NCBI RefSeq assembly: GCF_001424185.1
Contig: NZ_LMOM01000001.1
Coordinates: forward strand, 399,256-463,255
Length of the DNA stretch: 64,000 bases
Reading direction: 5' to 3'
DNA from: Deinococcus sp. Leaf326
GTDB lineage: Bacteria; Deinococcota; Deinococci; Deinococcales; Deinococcaceae
A model generated the notes under the pieces. The model was not told the DNA's origin and did no database searches. It worked only from the letters and a program-made list of their open reading frames with translations. A program made the translations under genes and the position numbers. The first letter of the stretch is position 1; the number at the start of each line of letters is the position of its first letter. Shown here one piece after another: positions 44,576 to 58,126 of this stretch.

Positions 44576-46045
44576 GTGACCACACCCGAACCGCTTCCCT
44601 CTCCCGGCGCGCTGACGATGGTGGACCTTCCCGGCCCGGTGCTCGATGCCGACACGGCCGCGCATCTGCGGCGCTGGGGCGTGGGCGCGGTATGCCTGTT
44701 CGGCAAGAACGTGCAGTCGCCGGAACAGCTCCGGACGCTGTGCGCCGACCTGCGGGAGGTGCTGGGCGAGCACGCCCTCATCGCCCTGGATCACGAGGGT
44801 GGAGCCATCCTGCGCCCACACTTCTGGCCTTTCGTGCCGAGTGCCATGAGCCTGGGCGCCGCCGCCGACCCCGCCCTGACCGGGGAGATGAACGCGGTGC
44901 TGGCGCGGCAGCTACGGGCCGTGGGGGTCAACTGGAACTTCGCGCCGGTCCTCGACGTGAACGTGAACCCCGCCAACCCGGTGATCGGCGAACGGGCCTA
45001 CGGGTCCGACCCGGCCCTCGTCACGCGGCATGGCCGGGCGGCGCTGGCCGGCCACGCGCAGGAAGGCGTGGCTGCCTGCGTCAAACACTTTCCGGGGCAC
45101 GGCGACACCTTCCAGGACAGTCACCTGACCCTGCCGCGCGTGGACCGGCCGCGCACCGAACTGGACGCGGGCGAGCTGGCCCCCTTCCGCACCCTGCTGG
45201 ACGTGACCCCGGCGGTGATGACCGCCCACATCATCTACCCCGCGCTGGACCCACAGCACCCGGCGACCCTCTCACGGCCTATCCTGACCGGACTGCTGCG
45301 CGACGAGTGGGGCTACGGCGGCGTCGTCGTGACCGACAGCATGGGGATGCAGGCCATCGACGCCCACTACGGCCGGGGTGAGGCAGGCGTACTCGCCCTG
45401 CGCGCCGGAGCGGATCTGGTCATGGCCCTGGGTCGCCGTGAGGCGCAGGAGGCGACCCTGGAGGCCATCGCAGCGGCGCTCCGGGCGGGCGAGATGCCGG
45501 ACGCCGGGGCCAAATTGGGTCGCCTGCGCGCGCTGGCCCGGCAGTACCCCTCGCACGGCGGCCCCCTGCCCGACCTCGCGGCCGACCGGCCGGCCGTCGT
45601 CGAGGCCTGGGCACGCGGCCTGACCGGGTGGCGCGGCCCGGTGGCCCCACCGCCCGGCTCGCGGGTCCGGCTGGTGGCCCACCGCACCCCTGTGCGCGAG
45701 AACGTCAGCGAGGCCGGAGCCGACGCCGAGACCCTGGCCCGCGACCTGGGGACTGTCTACGACGTGGACCTGCATGCCTTCGAATCGCCGGACGCCCTGG
45801 ATTGGGCGGCCCTGGGAAGCAGCGACGTGCCGGTGATCCTGGCGACCACCTTCCGACACCGGCAACCGGCGCTGCGCGGCGCGCGGCCGGACCTTCACCT
45901 CGCTCTGTACAACCCCTACGCCGTGCTGGACGTGGACGCCCCGGCCGTGCTGGCCTACGGCTTCCGGCCCGAAGCCCGCGCGGCGCTGCTGGGCTGGCTG
46001 CAGGGCGATCGGGACCTGCCGGGTACGCTGCCCTTCGGGGCATGA
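44576..46045 (+). CDS. glycoside hydrolase family 3, NagZ-like
   Basis: A 489-residue cytosolic protein. [17 protein letters not shown] (His175 and Asp177) is the NagZ catalytic dyad motif and Asp254 in [12 protein letters not shown] is the nucleophile. [12 protein letters not shown] and [11 protein letters not shown] are other GH3 landmarks. After the barrel (to about 335) a second domain of some 150 residues is present, longer than enteric NagZ and similar to two-domain Gram-positive or Deinococcus forms. It would remove GlcNAc from muropeptides or chito-oligosaccharides. Starts with GTG behind a leaderless -10, divergent from the sugar-binding protein. Confidence 0.9.
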   Translation: MTTPEPLPSPGALTMVDLPGPVLDADTAAHLRRWGVGAVCLFGKNVQSPEQLRTLCADLREVLGEHALIALDHEGGAILRPHFWPFVPSAMSLGAAADPALTGEMNAVLARQLRAVGVNWNFAPVLDVNVNPANPVIGERAYGSDPALVTRHGRAALAGHAQEGVAACVKHFPGHGDTFQDSHLTLPRVDRPRTELDAGELAPFRTLLDVTPAVMTAHIIYPALDPQHPATLSRPILTGLLRDEWGYGGVVVTDSMGMQAIDAHYGRGEAGVLALRAGADLVMALGRREAQEATLEAIAAALRAGEMPDAGAKLGRLRALARQYPSHGGPLPDLAADRPAVVEAWARGLTGWRGPVAPPPGSRVRLVAHRTPVRENVSEAGADAETLARDLGTVYDVDLHAFESPDALDWAALGSSDVPVILATTFRHRQPALRGARPDLHLALYNPYAVLDVDAPAVLAYGFRPEARAALLGWLQGDRDLPGTLPFGA

Positions 46046-46062
46046 CACCCCTACCCGGTGTC
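46044..46062. terminator. weak hairpin after the GH3 gene
   Basis: GACACC (46044-46049) pairs with GGTGTC (46057-46062) around a 7-nt loop that starts inside the stop codon. No T-tract; confidence low. Confidence 0.3.
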
Positions 46063-46140
46063 GGTGCGGAACTACAGCGCCCAGTGCTCTAGACAAACGC
46101 CTGCGTCTCCTGCTGGCCGCCGCGACTCTTCGCCTAGGTC

Positions 46141-46533
46141 CTAATCCAGCTTGCCGGTAAAGGTCCCTTCCCAGACGTTCAGGATGCGGCCCTCGTTGAC
46201 GAGCAGCACCGCCGGATACTCCCCGATCCGCAGTTGCCGCGCGAAGGTGGTCGCCTCCTCACCGCGCCAGGGGGTCAGGCCGCCGGGCGCGGGAGCAGGC
46301 ACGTCCTCGGCGTTCACAGCGCGGACCGGCAGGCCACTGGCCAGCAGGTCACGCCACAGTGGCCCCAGATCGCCGCAGTCGTGGGTATAGACCACGACCA
46401 CTTCGCGCGCCGCACTCTGCCAGGGATGCGCCGGCAGCGTCTCGCCGAGGCGCACGCGGGCCTCCGCGCTCGGCGCGCCGAGGAGAAGCAGCAGCCCCAG
46501 CAGCGGCGCCCCGCGCCCGGTGGGCCGCTTCAC
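46141..46533 (-). CDS. exported thioredoxin-fold-like hypothetical protein
   Basis: A 130-residue protein with signal peptide LLGLLLLLGAPSAEA. VVVVYTHDCGDLGPLWRDLLASG resembles the first strand and active-site helix of thioredoxin folds, but only one Cys is present, so redox CXXC chemistry is absent. RIGEYPAVLLVNEG matches the cis-Pro strand. It may bind or shield another protein. The start is GTG at 46533 with no clear -10 or ribosome-binding site, so it is the least certain start here. It is convergent with the GH3 gene. Confidence 0.6.
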   Translation of the reverse strand: MKRPTGRGAPLLGLLLLLGAPSAEARVRLGETLPAHPWQSAAREVVVVYTHDCGDLGPLWRDLLASGLPVRAVNAEDVPAPAPGGLTPWRGEEATTFARQLRIGEYPAVLLVNEGRILNVWEGTFTGKLD

Positions 46534-46674
46534 GCGCGTGCCGGCCGGACGCCGGGAGTGGGCCAGAGGGCAGTCGGGAGGCGGGTCATGGGGCCGACTA
46601 TGCCGTGTGGGCCGGACCGGAACATGATCCGGCCATGAGAGCCGCCATGCCCTGGCCTGCCCTCCTCAGAAGAA

Positions 46675-46702
46675 CCCCGCCCAGGCAGGTGACCGGGCGG
46701 GG
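46675..46702 (-). terminator. terminator hairpin after PBP1A
   Basis: CCCCGCCC (46675-46682) and GGGCGGGG (46695-46702) pair across 12 nt, about 20 nt after the PBP1A stop. On the minus strand TTCTTCT follows. Confidence 0.55.
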
Positions 46703-46722
46703 TCATGAGAACTCAAAGGACT

Positions 46723-49131
<2,409 letters not shown>

Positions 49132-49242
49132 TGCAGACTCCTTGGTCGTGCTCGTGACCGGGGGACCGTGTGCCGGTCGTCCGTCTCCCCAGCCGACCCG
49201 CCCCCGAAGTGGGGCCGCCGTAGCCCCGTAGCCGCGGCGGAT

Positions 49243-49632
49243 TCAGGTGACGGGTGAACTGCGGCGGCTCTCGATGAGCTGGTTGACCCGGCCGCGCAGC
49301 AGCTTGCCCGACACCGGTTTGTGAACGACGTCGTCGGCGCCGACGAGCCGGGCATGGTCGCGGGTCTGCTCGTCGTCCATCCCGGTGAGCAGCAGCACGG
49401 GCGAGTTGCGGAGCCGCTTGATGCGCTTCACCCGTGAACAGATCTCGAATCCGTCCATGTGCGGCATCCGCACGTCAAGCAGCATCGCGTCGGGGGTGTG
49501 GGTCTGAAGGTATTCCAGGGCCGCCTTGCCGTCCTGAACCGTGATGATCTCGTGTCCGTCGGCCGCCAGGATGACTTCCAGCATGGTCCGGATCGCCGGT
49601 TCATCGTCTGCGACGAGGATCGTGTACGCCAT
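49243..49632 (-). CDS. single-domain response regulator (CheY-like)
   Basis: A 129-residue receiver domain without an output domain. Acidic pocket Asp9/Asp10, phospho-acceptor Asp53 in MLLDVRMPH, Thr83 in LLTGMDD and Lys105 in HKPVSG are all in place. No histidine kinase is adjacent. TATGAT 6 nt upstream supports the ATG at 49632. The same orientation as PBP1A, but the two are 111 nt apart and PBP1A has its own ribosome-binding site. Confidence 0.88.
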   Translation of the reverse strand: MAYTILVADDEPAIRTMLEVILAADGHEIITVQDGKAALEYLQTHTPDAMLLDVRMPHMDGFEICSRVKRIKRLRNSPVLLLTGMDDEQTRDHARLVGADDVVHKPVSGKLLRGRVNQLIESRRSSPVT

Positions 49633-49638
49633 GAACCC

Positions 49639-49644
49639 ATCATA
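49639..49644 (-). promoter_or_regulatory. leaderless -10 box (TATGAT) of the response regulator
   Basis: TATGAT ends 6 nt before the ATG at 49632. Confidence 0.6.
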
Positions 49645-49777
49645 AAGCACCCCCCGCGCCGGATGGGTGCGCGGAGCATGAGCCGCCTGGCAGGCGGGGC
49701 AAGTGTGCAGCGCGTCATTTTTCCCACTCCGGGAACGCCGTATAGGCCCCTGTCCGGCGCCCGCCGCGCCGATGCTC

Positions 49778-49783
49778 TAGGAT
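49778..49783 (+). promoter_or_regulatory. leaderless -10 box (TAGGAT) of lysZ
   Basis: TAGGAT ends 7 nt before the ATG at 49791. The alternative ATG at 49782 lies in the box itself and cannot be on a transcript made from it. Confidence 0.6.
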
Positions 49784-49790
49784 GCCGCGC

Positions 49791-50594
49791 ATGATCGTGG
49801 TGAAGGTCGGCGGGAGCGCCGGAATCGACTATGACGCGGTGTGCGCTGACCTGAGCACCCGCGTGCAGGCCGGCGAGAAGTTCATTCTGGTACACGGCGG
49901 CAGCGGCGAGACGAACCGTGTGGCCGAGGCGCTGGGGCACCCGCCCCGTTTCGTGACCAGCCCCAGCGGGTATACCTCACGCTTCACCGACCGCCAGACC
50001 CTCGAAATCTTCGAGATGGTGTACTGCGGCAAGATGAACAAGGGGATCGTCGAGCGCCTTCAGCGCCTCGGCGTGAACGCGGTCGGCCTGTCGGGCCTCG
50101 ACGGCCGCATCTTCGAGGGCCGGCACAAGGACTCGGTGCGCGCCGTCGAGAACGGCAAGGTCAAGGTCCTGCGCGGCGACCACACCGGCACGGTCGAGAA
50201 GGTGAACACCGGACTGCTGGAACTGCTCCTGAACGCCGGCTACCTGCCGGTCCTGACGCCGCCCGCCGCGAGCTACGAGGGTGTGGCGATTAACGTGGAC
50301 GGCGACCGCGCCGCTGCCGCACTGGCCGTGGCCATGAAGGCCGACGCCCTGCTGCTGCTCTCGAACGTGCCGGGCCTGCTGCGCAACTACCCCGACGAGT
50401 CCAGCCTGATCCGCGAGATTCCGGCCGCCGACGTGGAGAGCTACCTGGAGTTCGCGCAGGACCGCATGAAGAAGAAGGTGCTGGGCGCCGCCGAGGCGGT
50501 CGCGGGCGGTGTGGGGCGCGTGATCTTTGGGGACGCCCGCGCGGGGCAGCCGGTGAGCGCCGCACTCGCGGGCGCCGGCACGGTGGTGAGCTGA
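49791..50594 (+). CDS. lysZ: [LysW]-aminoadipate/glutamate kinase
   Basis: A 267-residue amino acid kinase of the ArgB/LysZ family. MIVVKVGGSAG is the nucleotide loop and LVHGGSGETNRVAEALG the substrate glycine-rich loop. YTSRFTDRQTLEIFEMVYCGKMNKG and VNVDGDRAAAALA-like AINVDGDRAAAALA are diagnostic of the LysZ branch rather than canonical ArgB. It phosphorylates alpha-aminoadipate held on the LysW carrier protein. The hcs gene at 12760 serves the same lysine route. LysW, LysX and LysY are outside the window. Confidence 0.9.
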   Translation: MIVVKVGGSAGIDYDAVCADLSTRVQAGEKFILVHGGSGETNRVAEALGHPPRFVTSPSGYTSRFTDRQTLEIFEMVYCGKMNKGIVERLQRLGVNAVGLSGLDGRIFEGRHKDSVRAVENGKVKVLRGDHTGTVEKVNTGLLELLLNAGYLPVLTPPAASYEGVAINVDGDRAAAALAVAMKADALLLLSNVPGLLRNYPDESSLIREIPAADVESYLEFAQDRMKKKVLGAAEAVAGGVGRVIFGDARAGQPVSAALAGAGTVVS

Positions 50595-50606
50595 GAGGCG
50601 ACCGGG

Positions 50607-50631
50607 GGGGACAGCCGCCCGAGCTGTCCCC
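50607..50631. terminator. 9-bp hairpin after lysZ
   Basis: GGGGACAGC (50607-50615) pairs perfectly with GCTGTCCCC (50623-50631) around a 7-nt loop, 12 nt past the lysZ stop. No T-tract. Confidence 0.5.
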
Positions 50632-50662
50632 GACCCTGGGCGCCGCCGATCTTCTGGCATTC

Positions 50663-50914
50663 TTGCGCCCACGGGGCGGCCAGGAATACCGCGCCGTGAC
50701 CTGCGCGCAGCGCGGACGGGGCCGGGCGAGTCATCTTCAGGAAACCGGAGCGTACCTGCTGACCCTGCGCGGCGACGATCTGGAGGCGACCGGGCCCAGC
50801 GGACAGACCCGCACCCTGAGTGCCGGCCGGTTTCTGGAGATTTTCGGCTCGGCGCTGTTTCTGCCTCCCGAGCCAACCGGCCGCCTGACCGACCTGGGCC
50901 CGCTGTTCGGGTAG
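50663..50914 (+). CDS. small hypothetical protein downstream of lysZ, start uncertain
   Basis: An 83-residue frame with GC-biased third positions and plausible beta-rich protein (LQETGAYLLTLRGDDLEATG). No family recognised. The first standard start is a TTG at 50663, with no ribosome-binding site. The open frame with good codon bias continues upstream to a CTG at 50591 that overlaps the lysZ stop, but a hairpin (50607-50631) lies inside it. Either a rare start or a longer coupled gene is possible. It ends 8 nt from the convergent DinB gene. Confidence 0.4.
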   Translation: MRPRGGQEYRAVTCAQRGRGRASHLQETGAYLLTLRGDDLEATGPSGQTRTLSAGRFLEIFGSALFLPPEPTGRLTDLGPLFG

Positions 50915-50921
50915 CCGGGCC

Positions 50922-51452
50922 TCAGCCTGGCTGTACCGGGCCGTACCTCCCGCACAACACCTCCAGGTGCGCCCGTTCATGGCCCAGCAGCATCCGTGCC
51001 AGCGCCCGCACCGTGAATTCCTGGTCGCCCACCACGCCGCGCCGGGTCCAGTCGCCGGGCGACAGGTGGCGCAGCAGTGAGAGGTGCGAGCGCCGCACCG
51101 CGCCGAATTCGGCCAGCAGGTCGGGCAGGGCGTAGCGCCCGAAGTCGGCGGAACGCATCCAGTCGTCCTGCTCGAAACCGGGCAGCCGGGCGGGGTCGCC
51201 GCGCGCAATGAACAGCAGGCGGCTCCCGAAGACCCGCTCCACGTCGGTCATGTGCCCCAGGACCTGACGCACGGTCCACTTGCCGGGGGCGTAAATGTGG
51301 TCCGGCGCGGCCGCATAGGCGTTCAGGGCCGCAGTGGTCACCGCTTCCTGGGTCAGCATGGCCGCCAGCAGGTCGTCTTCGGGCACCAGGGCCACATAGC
51401 GGGCATGGAAGGCGCTGTATTCGCCGGGCTGCGGGCGGCTGATCTCGGTCAT
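50922..51452 (-). CDS. DinB family protein
   Basis: A 176-residue four-helix-bundle protein. GKWTVRQVLGHMTDVERVFGSR carries the first His, and RMLLGHERAHLEVL the C-terminal His pair expected for the metal site. It differs in sequence from the other DinB protein at 6471. The role is unknown in this family; members include bacillithiol- or mycothiol-dependent transferases, and bshC is in this window, which makes a bacillithiol link possible but unproven. TATGCT 7 nt upstream supports the ATG at 51452. Confidence 0.82.
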   Translation of the reverse strand: MTEISRPQPGEYSAFHARYVALVPEDDLLAAMLTQEAVTTAALNAYAAAPDHIYAPGKWTVRQVLGHMTDVERVFGSRLLFIARGDPARLPGFEQDDWMRSADFGRYALPDLLAEFGAVRRSHLSLLRHLSPGDWTRRGVVGDQEFTVRALARMLLGHERAHLEVLCGRYGPVQPG

Positions 51453-51459
51453 GCGCCGC

Positions 51460-51465
51460 AGCATA
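51460..51465 (-). promoter_or_regulatory. leaderless -10 box (TATGCT) of the second DinB gene
   Basis: TATGCT ends 7 nt before the ATG at 51452. Confidence 0.6.
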
Positions 51466-51531
51466 GGTGAACAGGGCAGGCACCCCACCGGGCTTACCGG
51501 GGAGAGGGCCTGCTCCGCGCGAGCAACCGCC

Positions 51532-52935
51532 TTACTGCCCGTCGTCCTGCGCCGTCTGCGCATTCGGGAAGGCGAAGGCCTTGAGGTTCACAGTGACCTC
51601 ACGGGTCTGACCGCCGCGCCGCACGGTCAGGCGCACGGAATCGCCGAGTTGCTTGCCCAGGATCGCGCGTTGCAGGTCGCCGCCCTCGGTGACCGGCTGG
51701 CCGTCGATGGCCGTGACGACGTCACCGTTGGTGTTCAGCACATCCCCCTGCCCTCCCCCGCTGCGGGAAGTGCCGCGCCCCGTCCCTGCATCTCCGTTCA
51801 GCGAGAGGCCGGTGCCGTCGCTCGTGCCGCCCCGCAGACCGGCCGCCGCCGCCGGGCTGTTCGGCAGCACCTCCTGCACGAGGGCACCGGTCGCGGGCAG
51901 CCCCGCCTGGGCGCGCTGTTCGCTTGTCAGGCCGCTCAGGTCGGTAAACTGGATGCCCAGGCTGGGCGTCTGGAGAACGCCGCCCTTGCCGGCCTGCAAC
52001 TTGGGCAGCAGGGTCTTGACCGTGTTCACGGGAATAGCGAAGCCCACGCCTGCACTCTGGCCCGCGCCGCCGGTCAGGATCTGGGTGTTCACGCCGATCA
52101 CCTGTCCGGCACTGTCGAGCAGTGGGCCGCCGCTGTTGCCGGGGTTGATGGCCGCGTCGGTCTGGATGACCTTCTGGCTCACGCCTTTGGTCCCCACCGG
52201 CACCGTGCGCTCCAGACTGCTGATGATGCCCTCGGACACGCTGAAATCGAGATTGAAGGGCGCGCCCATTGCCACGGCCTTGAGGCCCACGTCGAGCTGG
52301 TCACTGTTGCCCAGCGGCATGGGCTGCACGGCCCCCGACGGCAGACCCTCGGCGCGGATGAGCGCGAGGTCATAGTCGGGGGCGCGCGCCACAACCCTGG
52401 CCTTGTAGGTCTGCTTGCTGCCGTGCAGGCGGATGGTGATGTCGCTGGCGCCCTCGACCACGTGGTTGTTGGTGATGATGTCGCCCTGCGGGTTCACGAA
52501 AAACCCGCTGCCGGTGCCGGTCGCCTGCCTGTCGCCCTGCGAACCCCCGTCCGTTCCGTCGCCCAGACCGTCCGGCAGGCCGAAGCCGAACTGCCGTTCG
52601 AGCTGGTCGCGCAGATGCGCCTGCGCGCCCCCACTCGCCTTCTCGGTCACGCTGATGTAGACCAGGCCGTTCTGACGCGCCTTGACCACGTCCACCGTGT
52701 TCGCCTCGGACTGGGTCCGCGCGCGGCCGTTGTCGTAGGTCGCGGAGGTCGCCGGCGCGGTCTGCGCCAGCGTCTGGACCATCTGGCCCCGGGGGGTGGC
52801 GCTCTGAGCCGCCGTCGGCTGCGTGGTCTGGGTCTGGGCCGTCTGGGCAGCGCTGCGTTCGTTGATGCTGTAGCCGACGAAACCGCCGAGGGCGAGCGCG
52901 CCGCTCAGGGCCAGCAGGGAGAGGTTCCTGTTCAT
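51532..52935 (-). CDS. HtrA/Deg-type serine protease with PDZ domain (S1C)
   Basis: A 467-residue trypsin-like protease of the envelope. The N-terminus has an uncleaved-anchor-like hydrophobic stretch (about 5-22). The catalytic triad is His158 in NNHVVEG, Asp189 in PDYDLALI and Ser268 in NPGNSGGPL. A PDZ domain follows, starting near residue 330 (SLGIQFTDLSGL) with an unusual Gly/Ser/Thr insert between about 370 and 400 (GTSDGTGLSLNGDAGTG...). It degrades or refolds damaged envelope proteins. CACACT 6 nt upstream supports the start. Confidence 0.9.
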   Translation of the reverse strand: MNRNLSLLALSGALALGGFVGYSINERSAAQTAQTQTTQPTAAQSATPRGQMVQTLAQTAPATSATYDNGRARTQSEANTVDVVKARQNGLVYISVTEKASGGAQAHLRDQLERQFGFGLPDGLGDGTDGGSQGDRQATGTGSGFFVNPQGDIITNNHVVEGASDITIRLHGSKQTYKARVVARAPDYDLALIRAEGLPSGAVQPMPLGNSDQLDVGLKAVAMGAPFNLDFSVSEGIISSLERTVPVGTKGVSQKVIQTDAAINPGNSGGPLLDSAGQVIGVNTQILTGGAGQSAGVGFAIPVNTVKTLLPKLQAGKGGVLQTPSLGIQFTDLSGLTSEQRAQAGLPATGALVQEVLPNSPAAAAGLRGGTSDGTGLSLNGDAGTGRGTSRSGGGQGDVLNTNGDVVTAIDGQPVTEGGDLQRAILGKQLGDSVRLTVRRGGQTREVTVNLKAFAFPNAQTAQDDGQ

Positions 52936-52941
52936 ACCCGC

Positions 52942-52947
52942 AGTGTG
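52942..52947 (-). promoter_or_regulatory. leaderless -10 box (CACACT) of the HtrA-like gene
   Basis: CACACT ends 6 nt before the ATG at 52935. Confidence 0.5.
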
Positions 52948-52983
52948 CCCCGACGCGGTTACACGACGGTTAAAAAGACGGGG

Positions 52984-53015
52984 AAAAAAAGGGGCTGAAC
53001 CCCGGAGGATTCAGC
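52984..53015 (-). terminator. intrinsic terminator of the S1-domain gene
   Basis: On the minus strand a 9-bp stem (GCTGAATCC with GGGTTCAGC, one G-T pair) around a TCCG tetraloop is followed by CCCTTTTTTT. This is the best classical rho-independent terminator in the window, 65 nt after the S1-gene stop. Confidence 0.85.
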
Positions 53016-53079
53016 TCTCTTGTGTGGCCCAGCGTGCGCTGCCGGGCCTGTCTAAAACGTCTGGGCCTGCTTCTGGACT

Positions 53080-53475
53080 CTACTTCTTGCGCTTGCCACC
53101 GCCGCTGGCCGGCTTCTTGCCGCCGCCGCCCGCACCGGGGCCACGCTCCTTGGCGTCGCGCATGAACGAACGCAGCTTGGCCTCGAACTGGGGGCTCTGC
53201 CGGCCGATGGCCCGGGGACGCGGAATCTCCTCGGGTTCCTCAAGCAGTTCCTTGATCGAGAGGTCGAGGCGGCCCCGTTCGTCCCGGCCCAGGACCTTGA
53301 CCTCGACGTTTTCGCCCTCACGCACATGGTCGTGAATGTTCCGGACGAATGAGTGGGCGATCTGCGAGATGTGTACCAGGCCCGTTTCGCCGTTCTCAAA
53401 TTGTACGAACGCGCCGAAATCGGTCACCCGCGTAACGCGGCCCTCTGCGACCGCGCCCGAATCAAGCTGCACCAA
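53080..53475 (-). CDS. S1 RNA-binding domain protein (YugI/CvfD-like)
   Basis: A 131-residue protein whose first 75 residues are one S1 domain: GAVAEGRVTRVTDFGAFVQF, ETGLVHISQIAHSFV and VEVKVLGRDERGRLDLSIK. The tail (from about 110) is low complexity Gly/Lys/Arg (GGGGKKPASGGGKRKK) and likely binds nucleic acid. Related small S1 proteins associate with the ribosome or regulate translation. The start is TTG at 53475 or the next codon, GTG at 53472; GGAGGAG lies 7 or 10 nt upstream. Frame extension to 54282 is antisense to minC. Confidence 0.82.
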   Translation of the reverse strand: MVQLDSGAVAEGRVTRVTDFGAFVQFENGETGLVHISQIAHSFVRNIHDHVREGENVEVKVLGRDERGRLDLSIKELLEEPEEIPRPRAIGRQSPQFEAKLRSFMRDAKERGPGAGGGGKKPASGGGKRKK

Positions 53476-53618
53476 GAGTCTTCTCCTCCAAAGGCATAGG
53501 ACACACTTTACATCATCCGGCGGCCATGGGGCCACTTCTCTGAGACTTTGGTTAGTATGCCGTCGGCGGCCGGCCCAGCGCGGCGCCGCAGGACGCGGGA
53601 AAAGGGTCACAGGCGTAT

Positions 53619-53624
53619 TACACT
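53619..53624 (+). promoter_or_regulatory. leaderless -10 box (TACACT) of minC
   Basis: TACACT ends 7 nt before the ATG at 53632 and rules out in-frame starts further upstream. Confidence 0.6.
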
Positions 53625-53631
53625 GGACCTC

Positions 53632-54261
53632 ATGAAGTTGCGCGGCACGCTGGGCGGTCTCAATCTGCTTCTCGAACCCGGAGACACGCCAGAAAGCGTC
53701 ACCCAGGCCCTGGCGCCCCGCGCCGACATGCTGACCACCAGTGTCACCCTGGAAATTCAGGGCGACACGCACCCCGGCGCCCTCGAAGCGGCCCTGGACG
53801 CCGTGCGCGCGGCCGGCGGCACTCCCGGACGGGTGCGTGCCCCGCGCGTGACGGTGGCTGCCCCTGGTCTGCCCCTGCCGGAGCTGGAGACGGCCGCCGA
53901 GCCAGTGACGGCGCCGGGCACCCAGACCGTCATCCTGCCGCACAGCATTCGTGCGGGGTTCCGGGGCGAGTACGGCGGCAGTGTGGTCGTGCTGGGCGAC
54001 GTGAATCCCGGCGCCGAACTGGTCGCGGCCGGCGACGTGATCGTCACGGGAGCGCTGCGCGGCGTGGTTCACGCGGGCTACGGCGGGCGCGAGGACGCCA
54101 TCGTGTGGGCACGGCCTATCGCCAGCGCCCAGCTGCGCATCGGAGACGCCGTCGCCCGCGCGCCCGAGGGCAGCAGCAACATGCGCCGCATGGAGGGCAG
54201 TGAGCGCACCGAGCGGGCCTACCTGCAAGAAGGCCGCATCGTCATCGACGTTCAGCGGTAG
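53632..54261 (+). CDS. minC: septum site-determining protein MinC
   Basis: A 209-residue cell-division inhibitor that blocks FtsZ rings away from midcell. The C-terminal beta-helix is clear: SIRAGFRGEYGGSVVVLGDV, then NPGAELVAAGDVIVTGALRG and VVHAGYGG. The N-terminal FtsZ-binding domain covers about residues 1-90. It is shorter than enteric MinC. MinD and MinE are not in the window, which departs from the common minCDE order. It is divergent from the S1-domain gene. Confidence 0.92.
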   Translation: MKLRGTLGGLNLLLEPGDTPESVTQALAPRADMLTTSVTLEIQGDTHPGALEAALDAVRAAGGTPGRVRAPRVTVAAPGLPLPELETAAEPVTAPGTQTVILPHSIRAGFRGEYGGSVVVLGDVNPGAELVAAGDVIVTGALRGVVHAGYGGREDAIVWARPIASAQLRIGDAVARAPEGSSNMRRMEGSERTERAYLQEGRIVIDVQR

Positions 54262-54356
54262 CGGCGGCCGGGGTCCACCCATCTCCGGCAGACGGCGTGG
54301 GGACCCTGACGGAGAATGTCGGTCCTATCACTGCCTGCTTCCCTGGCGTGGCCCCT

Positions 54357-54533
54357 ATGGCACAGGGTCACGTTTTCGGCGCCCTTGACCACCAGTTCCG
54401 TTACCGGCGACAGGACGCCAGCCTGGTGCTCGGTGACGGCAACGAGACGCTGAGTCTGCGCTCCCTCCCGGAAGCCACCCTGCTGCGCGGCCGCGGGTTC
54501 CGGTGGGTGAACGAGCAGTCGTTCACCCGCTGA
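54357..54533 (+). CDS. small hypothetical protein
   Basis: A 58-residue frame, basic overall (several Arg runs, e.g. HQFRYRRQDASLVLGDGNE and LLRGRGFRWVNEQSF). No family recognised. An in-frame GTG at 54348 or 54297 could extend it. No clear ribosome-binding site or -10 was found. GC bias of third positions is moderate. It ends before the infB terminator on the opposite strand. Confidence 0.35.
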   Translation: MAQGHVFGALDHQFRYRRQDASLVLGDGNETLSLRSLPEATLLRGRGFRWVNEQSFTR

Positions 54534-54551
54534 AGGCAGCGAACAGAACAG

Positions 54552-54589
54552 AAAAAGGGGCGGCCCTCCCCTCTGGGAAAACCGCCCCT
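54552..54589 (-). terminator. intrinsic terminator of the rimP-nusA-rnpM-infB operon
   Basis: On the minus strand AGGGGCGG and CCGCCCCT form an 8-bp stem, with an inner CCC/GGG pairing, followed by TTTTT. It lies 20 nt past the infB stop. Confidence 0.8.
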
Positions 54590-54609
54590 GAATCTCCAGT
54601 GCCCTGGTC

Positions 54610-56415
<1,806 letters not shown>

Positions 56416-56497
56416 GCTCACCTCCGGTGAGACGGGCGGGCGCGCTTCAGAGGTGCGGCGCGGCCCAGCCGGGGACTGCTCGGGAGAATTCCAGACT

Positions 56498-56860
56498 TCA
56501 GGGTGTCACGGTTTGAGATAGGAGAGTGTCGCGCCTTCCAGATTGTCGGGCAGCCTGCGGGGTGGCCGGAGCGTCCTCCTGTTCCTGCCTGCGGGCCAGT
56601 TCGGCGCACAGCCGCGTGGCCTGGGCCCCGAACGCGCGGCGGAGTTTTTTCTCTTGCCAGCACGCCGGCGAGTCGGCGCACAGGTACGACCCGCGCCCCT
56701 GACGCCGCCCGGCCAGCAGTTGCCAGCCCTGCGGCGTGCGCGTGAGGCGCACGAACTCGGGCTGGGGCCGCTTGCGGCGGCACGCGGCACAGGTCCGCTC
56801 CGGCACATGCTGTTCGGGCACAGCAGGGCTGGTGACAGGGGAAGGAACAGCAGGGCTCAA
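56498..56860 (-). CDS. rnpM: RnpM (YlxR) family RNA-binding protein
   Basis: A 120-residue DUF448 protein. VPERTCAACRRKRPQPEFVRL is the zinc-free YlxR signature, followed by GRGSYLCADSPACWQEKKLRRAFG. It was recently described as an RNase P modulator in Bacillus and related bacteria, and it always sits between nusA and infB. The C-terminal 35 residues are polar and variable. The first start is a TTG at 56860, 3 nt past the nusA stop; GTG codons nearer the RTCAAC motif are alternatives and no ribosome-binding site decides. Confidence 0.85.
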   Translation of the reverse strand: MSPAVPSPVTSPAVPEQHVPERTCAACRRKRPQPEFVRLTRTPQGWQLLAGRRQGRGSYLCADSPACWQEKKLRRAFGAQATRLCAELARRQEQEDAPATPQAARQSGRRDTLLSQTVTP

Positions 56861-56863
56861 GAC

Positions 56864-58048
<1,185 letters not shown>

Positions 58049-58126
58049 GGTCTGGTTCCTTATAAAGTTGTGGGCGGTGCGGGGGCGGGCACAGACGGGG
58101 TCTGCGGGACCGCCTCAGCGCCGCTG

